DNA from: Streptomyces sp. ML-6
Lineage (GTDB): Bacteria; Actinomycetota; Actinomycetes; Streptomycetales; Streptomycetaceae
NCBI RefSeq assembly: GCF_030116705.1
Contig: NZ_JAOTIK010000001.1
Coordinates: 7,220,501 to 7,284,500, forward strand
Reading direction: 5' to 3'
Length of the DNA: 64,000 nucleotides
Position 1 is the stretch's first letter. Each line of letters starts with the position of its first letter. Below the pieces are notes generated by a model, which was not told the origin of the DNA, did not search any database, and was given only the letters and a program-made list of their open reading frames with translations. Below are positions 36,170 to 44,133 of the stretch, piece by piece. The position numbers were made by a program, and so were the translations under genes.

Positions 36170-36694
36170 TCAGTTCCGTCCGGCGCGTTCCCCGGCCACG
36201 ACGCGGCGGAGCACGGTGCCCAGCCACCGGGCGTAGCACCGCTGGAGCACCGGGACGAGGGGGCCCGCGAGCCGGGTGTACCAGACGGCCGGGCGGCTGA
36301 ACGCCAGGACGGTGAACCACACCGTCCCGTCGTCCGCCAGCTCCACCACGAAGGACTCCTCGCCGCGTTCCGGGTGCCGGATCTCGGTCCCGTAGGCGAA
36401 CCCGATGCGGTCCTGTTCGTACGCGGCCCACACGACCCGGCAGGGGGCGGTGAGCCGGAGCGGGCCGAGGCCCAGCGACACCTGCACGCGGACCCCGGCC
36501 TCGGCGCGGTCCGCCGACGCGCGGATTCGGGCCCCGCCGGTGCGGTGCATGCGCCATTCGGTGACCGCCGTGCCCGCCGCCTCGAAGTCGGCCCGGCCGC
36601 GCCCGACCCGGGTCCGGTGGTGGAGGTGGTGGTACCCGTGGGGGAGCGGGCCGAGACGGGTGGCGCCGACCTCGGGGTAGGTGAGGGTGCTCAT
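36170..36694 (-). CDS. DUF1990-family protein
   Basis: 174 residues. TYPEVGATRLGPLPHGYHHLHHRTRVGRG at the N-terminus (seen in parts) and GFAYGTEIRHPERGEESFVVE plus VWFTVLAFSRPAVWYTRLAGP are the conserved blocks of DUF1990, an uncharacterised beta-barrel family found in actinobacteria and plants. It overlaps the upstream yndJ-like gene by four bases (ATGA), so the two are co-translated. Cytoplasmic as judged by sequence; ligand binding is a plausible but unproven role. Confidence 0.87.
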   Translation of the reverse strand: MSTLTYPEVGATRLGPLPHGYHHLHHRTRVGRGRADFEAAGTAVTEWRMHRTGGARIRASADRAEAGVRVQVSLGLGPLRLTAPCRVVWAAYEQDRIGFAYGTEIRHPERGEESFVVELADDGTVWFTVLAFSRPAVWYTRLAGPLVPVLQRCYARWLGTVLRRVVAGERAGRN

Positions 36695-37545
36695 GCGGTC
36701 CTGCTTTCGTGGTCGGTGCCGGTGCGGAGGCGCTGCCAGGCGAGCAGCGAGCAGAGGGCGAAGCCCAGGGCGTTGCCGAGGCCGTGGGTGGCGGCCATCC
36801 AGGTCAGTGTGGGGTGCGGGATTCCGGTGGCCTCGCCGAGCGCCCAGCTCAGGGCGAGCACCATGGTGACGACGAGCACGGCGGACGAGACGGCGAGCAG
36901 CACCCGGGTGGTCCGGTCCCGCTGGCCGGTGCGGACCGGGCGCCAGGTGAGGAGGGCGACGGCCCACATCCCCGCGGTCAGGACGACCGCGCCGGCCAGC
37001 TCGGCCCGGTCCCCGATGAAGTAGCCGATCAGGACGAGCAGGGTGCCCAGCGGGACGCTCAGCGCGGCGAACCGGCCCGCTGGGCTGTCGGCGATCCCGC
37101 AGACGAGCCCCGCGACGAGTGCGGCGGCGAACCCGGCGAAGTGGAAGTGCGGCACGGTCAGCGCGAGGATGTCGAGCCCGAAACCGAAGAGCGGGTGCCC
37201 CGAGCGTTCGGCGACCAGCGCGGTGGCGGCGATCGACGGGGTGACCAGCGCGGTGAGCAGGGCGATCTCGGCCGGTGGCACGGAAAGGGCCCCGGAGGCC
37301 CGGAGGCTGCGGAGCAGCCGGGGCGGGGCGTGCAGGGCGAGGAGCACGGTTCCGAGCGCGTAACAGAGCGCCAGTGCGGTGGCGGCCGTGCCGCGCGGCA
37401 GCCACAGGGCGAGGGCGCCGGGGACGGCGAAGAGCGGCCACAGCCGCCGCATCCGGTCCAGTCCGGGCGCGGCGATCAGCCGCAGCCCCGCGGGAACCAC
37501 CACCAGCATGCCCAGCATCACGATCGAATTGACCAGCACCGACAC
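36691..37545 (-). CDS. YndJ-like multi-pass membrane protein
   Basis: 284 residues, about nine hydrophobic segments (for example IALLTALVTPSIAATAL and FAGFAAALVAGLVCGIAD). TVPHFHFAGF and TWMAATHGLGNALGFALCSLLAW fit the YndJ family, which often neighbours DUF1990. The two conserved His in HFHF could bind metal. GTG 37545 start. The promoter carries two copies of TTGAACGTGTTCAA, so the pair is under a dedicated repressor not encoded in this stretch. Confidence 0.78.
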   Translation of the reverse strand: MSVLVNSIVMLGMLVVVPAGLRLIAAPGLDRMRRLWPLFAVPGALALWLPRGTAATALALCYALGTVLLALHAPPRLLRSLRASGALSVPPAEIALLTALVTPSIAATALVAERSGHPLFGFGLDILALTVPHFHFAGFAAALVAGLVCGIADSPAGRFAALSVPLGTLLVLIGYFIGDRAELAGAVVLTAGMWAVALLTWRPVRTGQRDRTTRVLLAVSSAVLVVTMVLALSWALGEATGIPHPTLTWMAATHGLGNALGFALCSLLAWQRLRTGTDHESRTA

Positions 37546-37559
37546 GGCCGTCCCCTGAC

Positions 37560-37617
37560 TTGAACGTGTTCAACTCTGTTCGGCGCCGACTCTATGGGCT
37601 TTCTTGAACGTGTTCAA
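37560..37617. promoter_or_regulatory. Twin palindromic operators TTGAACGTGTTCAA
   Basis: Identical 14-bp near-perfect palindromes at 37560-37573 and 37604-37617, 44 bp apart centre to centre, directly upstream of the YndJ-DUF1990 pair. Exact duplication strongly suggests a regulator-binding site, probably TetR- or MarR-type. The first copy starts 15 bases before the GTG start and would block initiation. Confidence 0.8.
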
Positions 37618-37751
37618 GGCGCGTGCTGGAGGCGTGCGAGGGGGCCGGGCGGCGGGGGAGGACGACCCGGGGTGCGTCGTCGGAGAAGGGGCCGTGGCGC
37701 CGTACGCCTACGTCGTCCGCCCGGACGAGGCGCAGCGTCCGGCGCCGGACC

Positions 37752-38816
37752 TCACAGGGCTCCCCGGCGCCACTCCCGTACCAGCAGATAGCCGAGGTAG
37801 CCGCCGCCGATGGCCATCGTGTAGATGCCGACGGGCAGGTTGTCGAAGAGCGTCAGCTGCTGGGCGCACAGGTCCGCGAGCACCAGCAGCAGCGCGCCGG
37901 TCAGGGCCGACAGCGCCAGGTGCGGGCCGGAGATCCGGGTGATCCGCTTGGCGACTTGGGGGGCCGTCAGCGCGATGAACGCGATGGGGCCGGCGACGGC
38001 GACGGCGGCCGCCGAGAGCACGATCGCCAGCACGACGGCGGCCGTCTTCGTGCGGCGGGGCTCGGACCCGAGCGCGTCCGCGATGTCGTCGCCCATCTCC
38101 CCGATGTCCAGCCGCCGCGAGAGCAGCGCGGTGAGCGGCGCCACGACCAGCAGCACCAGCCAGATCGTGGTGGCGTCCTCCCACGACCGCGCCGACAGAC
38201 TGCCGTTGACGTAGGCGGTGAGGACGGCGGCCCGGTCGCGCTCCATGGCGTAGACGACGTACTGGGTGATCGCGGTGCCGATCGCGGCGACCCCGATGCC
38301 CGCGACGACGAGCCGGGCCGGGTTGCGGAATCCGGTACCGGTCGACACGTGGACCAGAACCATGGCGAGGACGGCGCCGAGCAGCGCGCCGAGCGCCACC
38401 GGAACGGTGTCCGGGAACAGCAGCGCGGCGATCGCCGCACCCGCGCCGGCCCCGGACGCCAGCCCGATCACGTCGGGGCTGCCGAGCGGATTGCGGGTGA
38501 CGGACTGGAACAGGGCGCCGGAGAGCCCGAGCGCCGCACCGGTGCCCACGGCCACCGTCAGCCGGGGGCCGCGCAGCCGCTCCAGGACGAACGCGTCCTT
38601 GCCCTCGGCCCCGCCGGCCACCGCCCCGGGCAGATCGGCGAGCGGAATGCCGAGCCGCCCGAGCGACAGCGTGGCGACGGCGCCCGCCACGAGCAGCACC
38701 AGCAGGACGAGGCCGGTCAGCACCGACACCCGCCGCACCGGCAGGGCCACCCTCCCGCCGATCCTCAGCACCTTTCTGGGCGATGCGGCCCGGACCGCGG
38801 CCTGATGCGACGTCAT
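37752..38816 (-). CDS. Ferric-siderophore ABC permease (FecCD family), second subunit
   Basis: 354 residues, about ten transmembrane helices. Family motifs include GLSGALFQSVTRNPLGSPDVIGLASGAG (in parts) and the cytoplasmic coupling region IGEMGDDIADALGSEP, plus GPIAFIALTAPQVAKRI. It imports ferric siderophore across the membrane with the adjacent FecCD permease and lipoprotein. Four-base overlap with the gene before it. No ATPase gene follows, so the FecE-like ATPase must be encoded elsewhere. Confidence 0.93.
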   Translation of the reverse strand: MTSHQAAVRAASPRKVLRIGGRVALPVRRVSVLTGLVLLVLLVAGAVATLSLGRLGIPLADLPGAVAGGAEGKDAFVLERLRGPRLTVAVGTGAALGLSGALFQSVTRNPLGSPDVIGLASGAGAGAAIAALLFPDTVPVALGALLGAVLAMVLVHVSTGTGFRNPARLVVAGIGVAAIGTAITQYVVYAMERDRAAVLTAYVNGSLSARSWEDATTIWLVLLVVAPLTALLSRRLDIGEMGDDIADALGSEPRRTKTAAVVLAIVLSAAAVAVAGPIAFIALTAPQVAKRITRISGPHLALSALTGALLLVLADLCAQQLTLFDNLPVGIYTMAIGGGYLGYLLVREWRRGAL

Positions 38817-39850
38817 GCGGTGCCCCTCATCCTGCGTACGGCGACGAGCAGTGCGGGTGCCCCGATGAACGCGGTCACGACACCGACCATCAGCTCCTGC
38901 GGGCGCATGACCACCCGGCCCACGACGTCCGCGAGGAGCAGCAGCGCCGGACCCACCAGCGCCGAGAAAAGGATCTGCATGCGGAAGTCGACGCCGACCA
39001 CGGCCCGCACCACGTGCGGCACGGCCAGGCCGACGAAGGCGATCGGACCGACCGCCGCCGTCGCCGCCGCGCTCAGCAGGGTGGCCGCGAGCAGCCCGCC
39101 CGCCCGCACCAGCGCCGGACGCGCCCCCAGGGACGCCGCCGTCGAGTCGCCGAGCGCGAGCGCGTTGAGGCCGGGCCCCAGCACGGCGGCGGTCACCAGA
39201 CCGGCCACCGCGAACGGCAGGACCGACCACAGGACGTCGAAGTCCCGTCCGCCGAGCGCCCCGACGACCCAGTACCGGTAGCTGTCGAAGACCTGCGGCC
39301 GGCTCAGCGTCACCGCCTGGACGAACGCGGTGAGCACGGCGGAGAGCACCGCCCCGGCGAGCACGAGCCGGACGAGCCCGCCGCCCGACCCCGCCGAGCC
39401 GATCGCGTGGACGAGCAGCCCCGCGAGCAACGCGCCGGGCAGCGCCCACCACATGGTCTCCGTGCTGCCCGAGGCCCCCAGGAACGCCGTCGCGGCGACG
39501 ATGCTCGCGGACGCGCCCGCGTTGATCCCGAGAAGGCCGGGGTCGGCCAGCGGATTGCGGGAGACCCCCTGCATGAGGGTGCCCGCGACGGCGAGGCAGA
39601 GACCGGCCAGCACGCCGAGCGCGGTCCGCGGGAAGCGGCTCTCGACGATGGTGGTGACATTCGGGTCCGCGGTGCCGGACAGGACGTCCAGCACATCGCC
39701 GAACGAGGTGGTGCGGCTGCCGAACATGACGCTCGCGAGCACGGCGAGCACGAGGAGGGCGAGCGCGAGCAGGACGGAGAACGCCTGCCGAGCGGTGCCG
39801 GTCCGCGAGGTACCGGCACCGCCCGGCGGTGCGTGCGTGGTGGTGGCCAT
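38813..39850 (-). CDS. Ferric-siderophore ABC permease (FecCD family), first subunit
   Basis: 345 residues, polytopic. Key blocks: AGLCLAVAGTLMQGVSRNPLADPGLLGIN (in parts), LGDSTAASLGARPALVRAG coupling loop, and VGPIAFVGLAVPHVVRAVVG. ATG 39850, 17 bases after the lipoprotein stop; an in-frame start 81 bases upstream lies inside the lipoprotein gene and is rejected. Forms the heterodimeric channel with the next gene under iron control. Confidence 0.93.
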   Translation of the reverse strand: MATTTHAPPGGAGTSRTGTARQAFSVLLALALLVLAVLASVMFGSRTTSFGDVLDVLSGTADPNVTTIVESRFPRTALGVLAGLCLAVAGTLMQGVSRNPLADPGLLGINAGASASIVAATAFLGASGSTETMWWALPGALLAGLLVHAIGSAGSGGGLVRLVLAGAVLSAVLTAFVQAVTLSRPQVFDSYRYWVVGALGGRDFDVLWSVLPFAVAGLVTAAVLGPGLNALALGDSTAASLGARPALVRAGGLLAATLLSAAATAAVGPIAFVGLAVPHVVRAVVGVDFRMQILFSALVGPALLLLADVVGRVVMRPQELMVGVVTAFIGAPALLVAVRRMRGTA

Positions 39851-39867
39851 GGGTGCGGGGTTCGGCC

Positions 39868-40917
39868 TCAGCCCTTGTCGGCGGCCTCGACGGCCTTGTC
39901 GATCAGCGGCAGGTAACGGTCGATCACCCACGGCACGGTGAGCGGGTTGATGATCGAGGAGGCGGTGACGAAGGAGTTGTCCTCGCCGGCCACCACGGCG
40001 CCGCTCTTGACCGCGGGGATGGCCGCGTACAGCGGCTGCGCCTCGATCTCCTTGCGGGACTTGTCGTCCGTGTAGAAGGTGAAGACCAGGTCGCTGTCCT
40101 TCAGCTTCTCCGCGTTCTCCAGGCCGATGAGCGCGGAGTCGGTGCCCTTGGTCTCCTTGAAGGTGTTCACCACCGGGTCGACCGTGAGGCCGAGCGAGGA
40201 GACCATCTTGACGCGCTGCTCATCGGGCTTGAACACCCCGAGGGTGCCGGGGCCGGTGTTGTAGATGTACGAGAACGTGTGCTTCTTGTAGTCCGGCCGG
40301 GTCGCCGCCGCGTCGGCCAGCTGCTTCTCGATCTTCGAGGTGAGGGTCTTCGCCTCGTCGGGCTTCCCCAGCGCCTTGGCGATGATCTCGATCTGCTGGT
40401 CCCAGTCCGTGCTCCACGGCAGGTCCGGGTAGGCGACGGTGGGGGCGATGTCCTTGAGGATGTCGTAGTCATTCTGAGTGATCCCGGACCACGGCGCGAG
40501 GATGACGTCCGGCTCCAGCTCGGTGATCGCCTCGAAGTCGATGTCCTCGCCGCCCGTGAACTGGGTCGGCAGCTTGTCGCCGGACCTCTTCACCGCCTCG
40601 TGGACCCAGGGCAGGTAGCCCGTCTTGTCGCTTCCCCACTCGTACTTCTCGACGCCCACCGGGGTGTGGCCGAGCGCGATGGCGGTCTCGGCCGAGCCCT
40701 GGCCGAGGGTGACGACCCGTTCGGGCCGCTCCTTGATCTCGGCCGTGCCGAGCGCGCTCTTGATGGAGACGGGGAACGCCCCGCCGCTCTTCCCGGACGC
40801 GCCGGAGTCCTTCTCGTCCCCGCCGTTCGACGAGCAGCCACCGAGGGCGAGAACGAGGGCCGCGGCGGCGGCAGTTGCGGCGAACGTCCGGTGACGCGCG
40901 CGGGTGAACCGGGACAT
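39868..40917 (-). CDS. Siderophore-binding lipoprotein
   Basis: 349 residues with lipobox LALGGC. The binding-protein fold starts ERPERVVTLGQGSAETAIALG, followed by EPDVILAPWSGIT and LTVPWVIDRYLPL, typical of FecB/BtuF-like ferric-siderophore receptors. Anchored outside the membrane and delivers ligand to the two FecCD permeases downstream. The iron box TTAGGCAAGCCTAA lies about 117 bases upstream of its start, so the operon should be repressed by a DtxR/DmdR-type regulator when iron is sufficient. Confidence 0.93.
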   Translation of the reverse strand: MSRFTRARHRTFAATAAAAALVLALGGCSSNGGDEKDSGASGKSGGAFPVSIKSALGTAEIKERPERVVTLGQGSAETAIALGHTPVGVEKYEWGSDKTGYLPWVHEAVKRSGDKLPTQFTGGEDIDFEAITELEPDVILAPWSGITQNDYDILKDIAPTVAYPDLPWSTDWDQQIEIIAKALGKPDEAKTLTSKIEKQLADAAATRPDYKKHTFSYIYNTGPGTLGVFKPDEQRVKMVSSLGLTVDPVVNTFKETKGTDSALIGLENAEKLKDSDLVFTFYTDDKSRKEIEAQPLYAAIPAVKSGAVVAGEDNSFVTASSIINPLTVPWVIDRYLPLIDKAVEAADKG

Positions 40918-41033
40918 GGAGGTTCCTCAGGTTTGGCGGATGGAGCAACGGGCCCCGTGTCGGTGAGCGGGGTCGCCGACATGGCGGTCGCAGCCGGAAC
41001 GCGCGGAGCACGTCCGATGCAGACCGCAAAGGG

Positions 41034-41056
41034 TTAGGCAAGCCTAAGCTAAGCCT
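41034..41056. promoter_or_regulatory. Iron box (DmdR/DtxR-type)
   Basis: TTAGGCAAGCCTAA (41034-41047) is a palindrome continuing as GCTAAGCCT, overlapping a second half-set, close to the Streptomyces iron-box consensus. It controls the minus-strand siderophore uptake operon. Confidence 0.85.
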
Positions 41057-41071
41057 TTGTGTGGCGACAAA

Positions 41072-41100
41072 CCGCCCCCGGAGGGGTGGCCCGGGGGCGG
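41072..41100. terminator. Hairpin between two divergent promoters
   Basis: CCGCCCCCGG and CCGGGGGCGG pair around nine bases. The same arms occur in the hairpin after the chitinase (42376-42404). Here it separates the iron box from the chitinase promoter, so it may insulate them instead of ending a gene. Confidence 0.6.
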
Positions 41101-41124
41101 GTCGGGGTCCGGGGTTCCCCTCTT

Positions 41125-41166
41125 TGGTCCAGACCTATTGACGGAAGGTCTGGACCTCTTTAGCGT
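41125..41166 (+). promoter_or_regulatory. Chitinase promoter with repeat operators
   Basis: TGGTCCAGACCT (41125-41136) and AGGTCTGGACCT (41146-41157) flank a TTGACG -35 (41138-41143), with TAGCGT as -10 (41161-41166, 17-base spacer). The repeats match the direct-repeat/DasR-like site (core GGTCTAGACC) of Streptomyces chitinase promoters, giving chitin or GlcNAc control. Confidence 0.8.
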
Positions 41167-41309
41167 GTGGCCCACCGTGAGGTGCAGGAATCCGTACAGC
41201 GTTGTCAGGAGCATGACTTCCATGTGTCTGGCGCGCCCCGTGCCGGACCGTTCCCCGGGCGGGTGCCGCCGCCGGGAACGGTCCGGCGGCGACACGAAGG
41301 GAACTGGGT

Positions 41310-42365
41310 ATGTTGGGACGGACATCGCGCCTGCTGGGGGTCGGCCTCGCGGCGGCATGTGTCGTACAGCTGCTGGTGGGCGCGACACCGAGCGCGGCGG
41401 CGCAGGACGACACCTGTGCCGTCAAGTCGAAGCCCGCGGGCAAGGTCCTCCAGGGGTACTGGGAGAACTGGGACGGCGCGGCGAACGGGGTGCACCCCCC
41501 GCTCGGCTGGATCCCGATCACCGACAGCCGGATCACGCAGCACGGCTACAACGTGATCAACGCGGCCTTCCCGGTCATCCTGTCGGACGGCACCGTCCTG
41601 TGGGAGGACGGGATGGACGCCACCGTGAAGGTCCCGACCCCGGCCGAGATGTGCCGGGCGAAGGAGACCGGGCTCACCACCCTGATGTCCATCGGCGGCG
41701 CGACCGCCGGCATCGACCTCAACTCCACGGCCGTAGCCGACCGGTTCGTCGAGACGATCGTGCCGATCCTCAAGAAGTACAACTTCGACGGCATCGACAT
41801 CGACATCGAGACCGGCCTGACCGGCAGCGGCAACATCAACCAACTGTCGGCCTCGCAGGCCAACCTGATCCGCATCATCGACGGCGTGCTCGAACGGATG
41901 CCGTCGAACTTCGGTCTGACGATGGCCCCGGAGACCGCCTACGTCACCGGCGGGAGCATCGTGTACGGCTCGATCTGGGGCGCGTACCTGCCCATCGTGA
42001 AGAAGTATGCGGACAACGGCCGCCTGTGGTGGCTGAACATGCAGTACTACAACGGCAGCATGTACGGCTGCTCCGGCGACTCGTACTCCGCCGGCACGGT
42101 CGAGGGCTTCACGAAGCAGACGGACTGTCTGAACAAGGGGCTCGTCATCCAGGGCACCACGATCAAGGTCCCCTACGACAAGCAGGTGCCGGGGCTGCCG
42201 GCCCAGCCGGGCGCGGGCGGCGGCCACATGTCGACGGGTCAGGTCGCGCAGGCCTGGAACCACTACGGCAACGGCCTCAAGGGCCTGATGACCTGGTCGC
42301 TCAACTGGGACGGTTCGAGGGGCTGGACCTTCGGGGACAACGTCAGGTCGCTCCAGGGACGCTGA
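41310..42365 (+). CDS. Secreted GH18 chitinase
   Basis: 351 residues. A Sec signal ends at TPSAAAQ; the catalytic GH18 barrel follows without a carbohydrate-binding module. The signature FDGIDIDIET contains the DxxDxDxE catalytic acid. Other GH18 elements are VLQGYWENWDG, TTLMSIGGATAG and the substrate-side WWLNMQYYNGSM, with GLMTWSLNWDG at the end. It should endo-cleave chitin outside the cell. The promoter carries chitinase-type operator repeats, and hairpins with the same arms lie before and after the gene. Confidence 0.95.
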   Translation: MLGRTSRLLGVGLAAACVVQLLVGATPSAAAQDDTCAVKSKPAGKVLQGYWENWDGAANGVHPPLGWIPITDSRITQHGYNVINAAFPVILSDGTVLWEDGMDATVKVPTPAEMCRAKETGLTTLMSIGGATAGIDLNSTAVADRFVETIVPILKKYNFDGIDIDIETGLTGSGNINQLSASQANLIRIIDGVLERMPSNFGLTMAPETAYVTGGSIVYGSIWGAYLPIVKKYADNGRLWWLNMQYYNGSMYGCSGDSYSAGTVEGFTKQTDCLNKGLVIQGTTIKVPYDKQVPGLPAQPGAGGGHMSTGQVAQAWNHYGNGLKGLMTWSLNWDGSRGWTFGDNVRSLQGR

Positions 42366-42375
42366 GGCGGCGAAA

Positions 42376-42404
42376 CCGCCCCCGGGGCGGTGCTCCGGGG
42401 GCGG
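42376..42404 (+). terminator. Terminator after chitinase
   Basis: CCGCCCCCGG (42376-42385) pairs with CCGGGGGCGG (42395-42404). The arms, and the preceding AAA, are identical to those in the upstream hairpin at 41072. Confidence 0.75.
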
Positions 42405-42449
42405 AGGAATGCGGACGGGCGGCTTCGCCGAGGGGGCGGGGCCGCCCGT

Positions 42450-42484
42450 CCGTACGTCCGCCGGCGGGACGGGCGGACGTACGG
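42450..42484. terminator. 13-bp hairpin, fprA side
   Basis: CCGTACGTCCGCC (42450-42462) pairs exactly with 42472-42484 around nine bases; it is 27 bases beyond the fprA stop and can also back up the chitinase terminator. Confidence 0.75.
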
Positions 42485-42510
42485 GGCAGACGTACGGGGC
42501 GTCCGTCCGG

Positions 42511-43878
42511 TCAGTCGCGGGGCTCGGAGGCGTCCAGCATGGCCTCGCGCTCCACGACCTTGATCCGCTCGCGTCCCTGCTCGGCGCCCAGGGCCTGCTC
42601 GTGCGCGTCCAGGCGGTGCCAGCCCTCACGGGTGGTGTAGCGGACGCCGCGCTCCTCCAGGAAGGCGGTGACGGCCTCCGGCTCGGGCCGTACGGGGGCG
42701 GGCAGCCGGCCCTCGGCCCGGTCCTCCAGCAGGCAGGCCACCGTCTCGTTGGCGTCGCCCTTGGTATGGCCGATGAGGCCGACCGGACCGCGCTTGATCC
42801 AGCCCGTGACGTACACCGAGGTCATGTGCTCCCCGCCGTCCAGGACCCGCCCCGCGGCGTGCGGAACGGTGCCGGAGACCACGTCGAACGGGAGCTTCGG
42901 CAGCTCCCGCGAGTAGTAGCCGACCGCGCGGTAGACGCTCTGCACGTCCCAGTCGGTGAAGGTGCCGGTGCCCTTGACGTTGCCGGTGCCGTCCAGCTCG
43001 GTCCGCTCGGTGCGCAGGCCGACGACCCGGCCGTCCTCGCCGAGGATCTCCACCGGGGACTCGAAGAAGTGCAGGAACAGCTTGTGCGGCCGGTCGCCGA
43101 CGTCGCGGATGGCCCAGTTCTCCAGCGTGGAGGCCACCATGTTGGCCTGCTTGTTGCCCCGCCGGGTCTCGATCGAGCCCGCGTCGTAGTCGATGTCCTC
43201 GGGGTTGACGATGACCTCGATGTTCGGCGAGTGGTCCAGCTCCCGCAGCTCCATCGGGCTGAACTTGGCCTGCGCCGGGCCGCGGCGCCCGAAGACGTGC
43301 ACCTCCAGGGCCTTGTTGGCCTTGAGGCCCTCGTAGACGTTGGCGGGGATCTCGGTCGGCAGCAGCTCGTCCGCCGTCTTGGCGAGGATGCGCGCCACGT
43401 CCAGGGCCACGTTGCCCACGCCCAGCACGGCGACCTTCTCGGCCTCCAGGGGCCAGGTGCGCGCCACGTCGGGGTGGCCGTCGTACCAGGAGACGAAGTC
43501 GGCGGCGCCGTGGGAGCCCTCCAGGTCGTGGCCCGGGATGTCGAGCGCGCGGTCCGCGTCGGCGCCGGTGGAGAAGATCACCGCGTCGTAGAACGAACGC
43601 AGGTCGTCCAGGCCGATGTCGTTGGGGTAGTCGACATTGCCGAAGAGCCGCAGCTGCGGCTTGTCGAGGACCTGGTGGAGTGCCTGGACGATGCCCTTGA
43701 TCCGGGGGTGGTCCGGGGCCACTCCGTAGCGGATCAGGCCGAAGGGGGCGGGCATCCGCTCGAACAGGTCGATCGAAACACCCGGGTCCTGGGCGGCCTC
43801 GGATTTCAGCAGCGCGTCCGCTGCGTAGATGCCGGCGGGGCCGGCTCCGACTATGGCGACGCGGACGGGGCGGGTCAT
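42511..43878 (-). CDS. fprA: Ferredoxin/adrenodoxin-NADP+ reductase
   Basis: 455 residues of the FprA/adrenodoxin reductase family, passing electrons from NADPH to ferredoxins for cytochrome P450s and other partners. The FAD site is VAIVGAGPAGIYAAD and the NADP site VAVLGVGNVALDVAR; also FGLIRYGVAPDHPRIK, HVFGRRGPAQAKFSPMEL and VTGWIKRGPVGLIGHTKGDA. A palindromic GTAAG-N6-CTTAC at about 43933-43948 lies upstream and resembles a weak iron box, so iron control is possible but not established. The C-terminal 60 residues are family-typical. Confidence 0.94.
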   Translation of the reverse strand: MTRPVRVAIVGAGPAGIYAADALLKSEAAQDPGVSIDLFERMPAPFGLIRYGVAPDHPRIKGIVQALHQVLDKPQLRLFGNVDYPNDIGLDDLRSFYDAVIFSTGADADRALDIPGHDLEGSHGAADFVSWYDGHPDVARTWPLEAEKVAVLGVGNVALDVARILAKTADELLPTEIPANVYEGLKANKALEVHVFGRRGPAQAKFSPMELRELDHSPNIEVIVNPEDIDYDAGSIETRRGNKQANMVASTLENWAIRDVGDRPHKLFLHFFESPVEILGEDGRVVGLRTERTELDGTGNVKGTGTFTDWDVQSVYRAVGYYSRELPKLPFDVVSGTVPHAAGRVLDGGEHMTSVYVTGWIKRGPVGLIGHTKGDANETVACLLEDRAEGRLPAPVRPEPEAVTAFLEERGVRYTTREGWHRLDAHEQALGAEQGRERIKVVEREAMLDASEPRD

Positions 43879-44133
43879 GGAGGTGCTGGTCCTTAGAACG
43901 AGCGGATGCGGACGGTGATGCGCGGGGTAAAGGTAAGGCTGGGCTTACTGCGCTTCACGCACACCGTATCCGTTACCCGTCCGTCATCCCGGGATGGTTC
44001 GTTCTGCGAGACATTCGGTCTCGTGACGTCGATCACCCGGGTGCGGAGCGAAGCGGTTCCGGAGCCGTCGGATTCCGCCTCCTGCCGTGCAGTTCGCTCG
44101 AAGAATCGGACAAATGATGGCAGAGTGACCCAC

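Noticed and set aside
43933..43948. Second iron box upstream of fprA
   Set aside because: GTAAG-N6-CTTAC is palindromic but departs from the iron-box consensus, so it is mentioned only under fprA.
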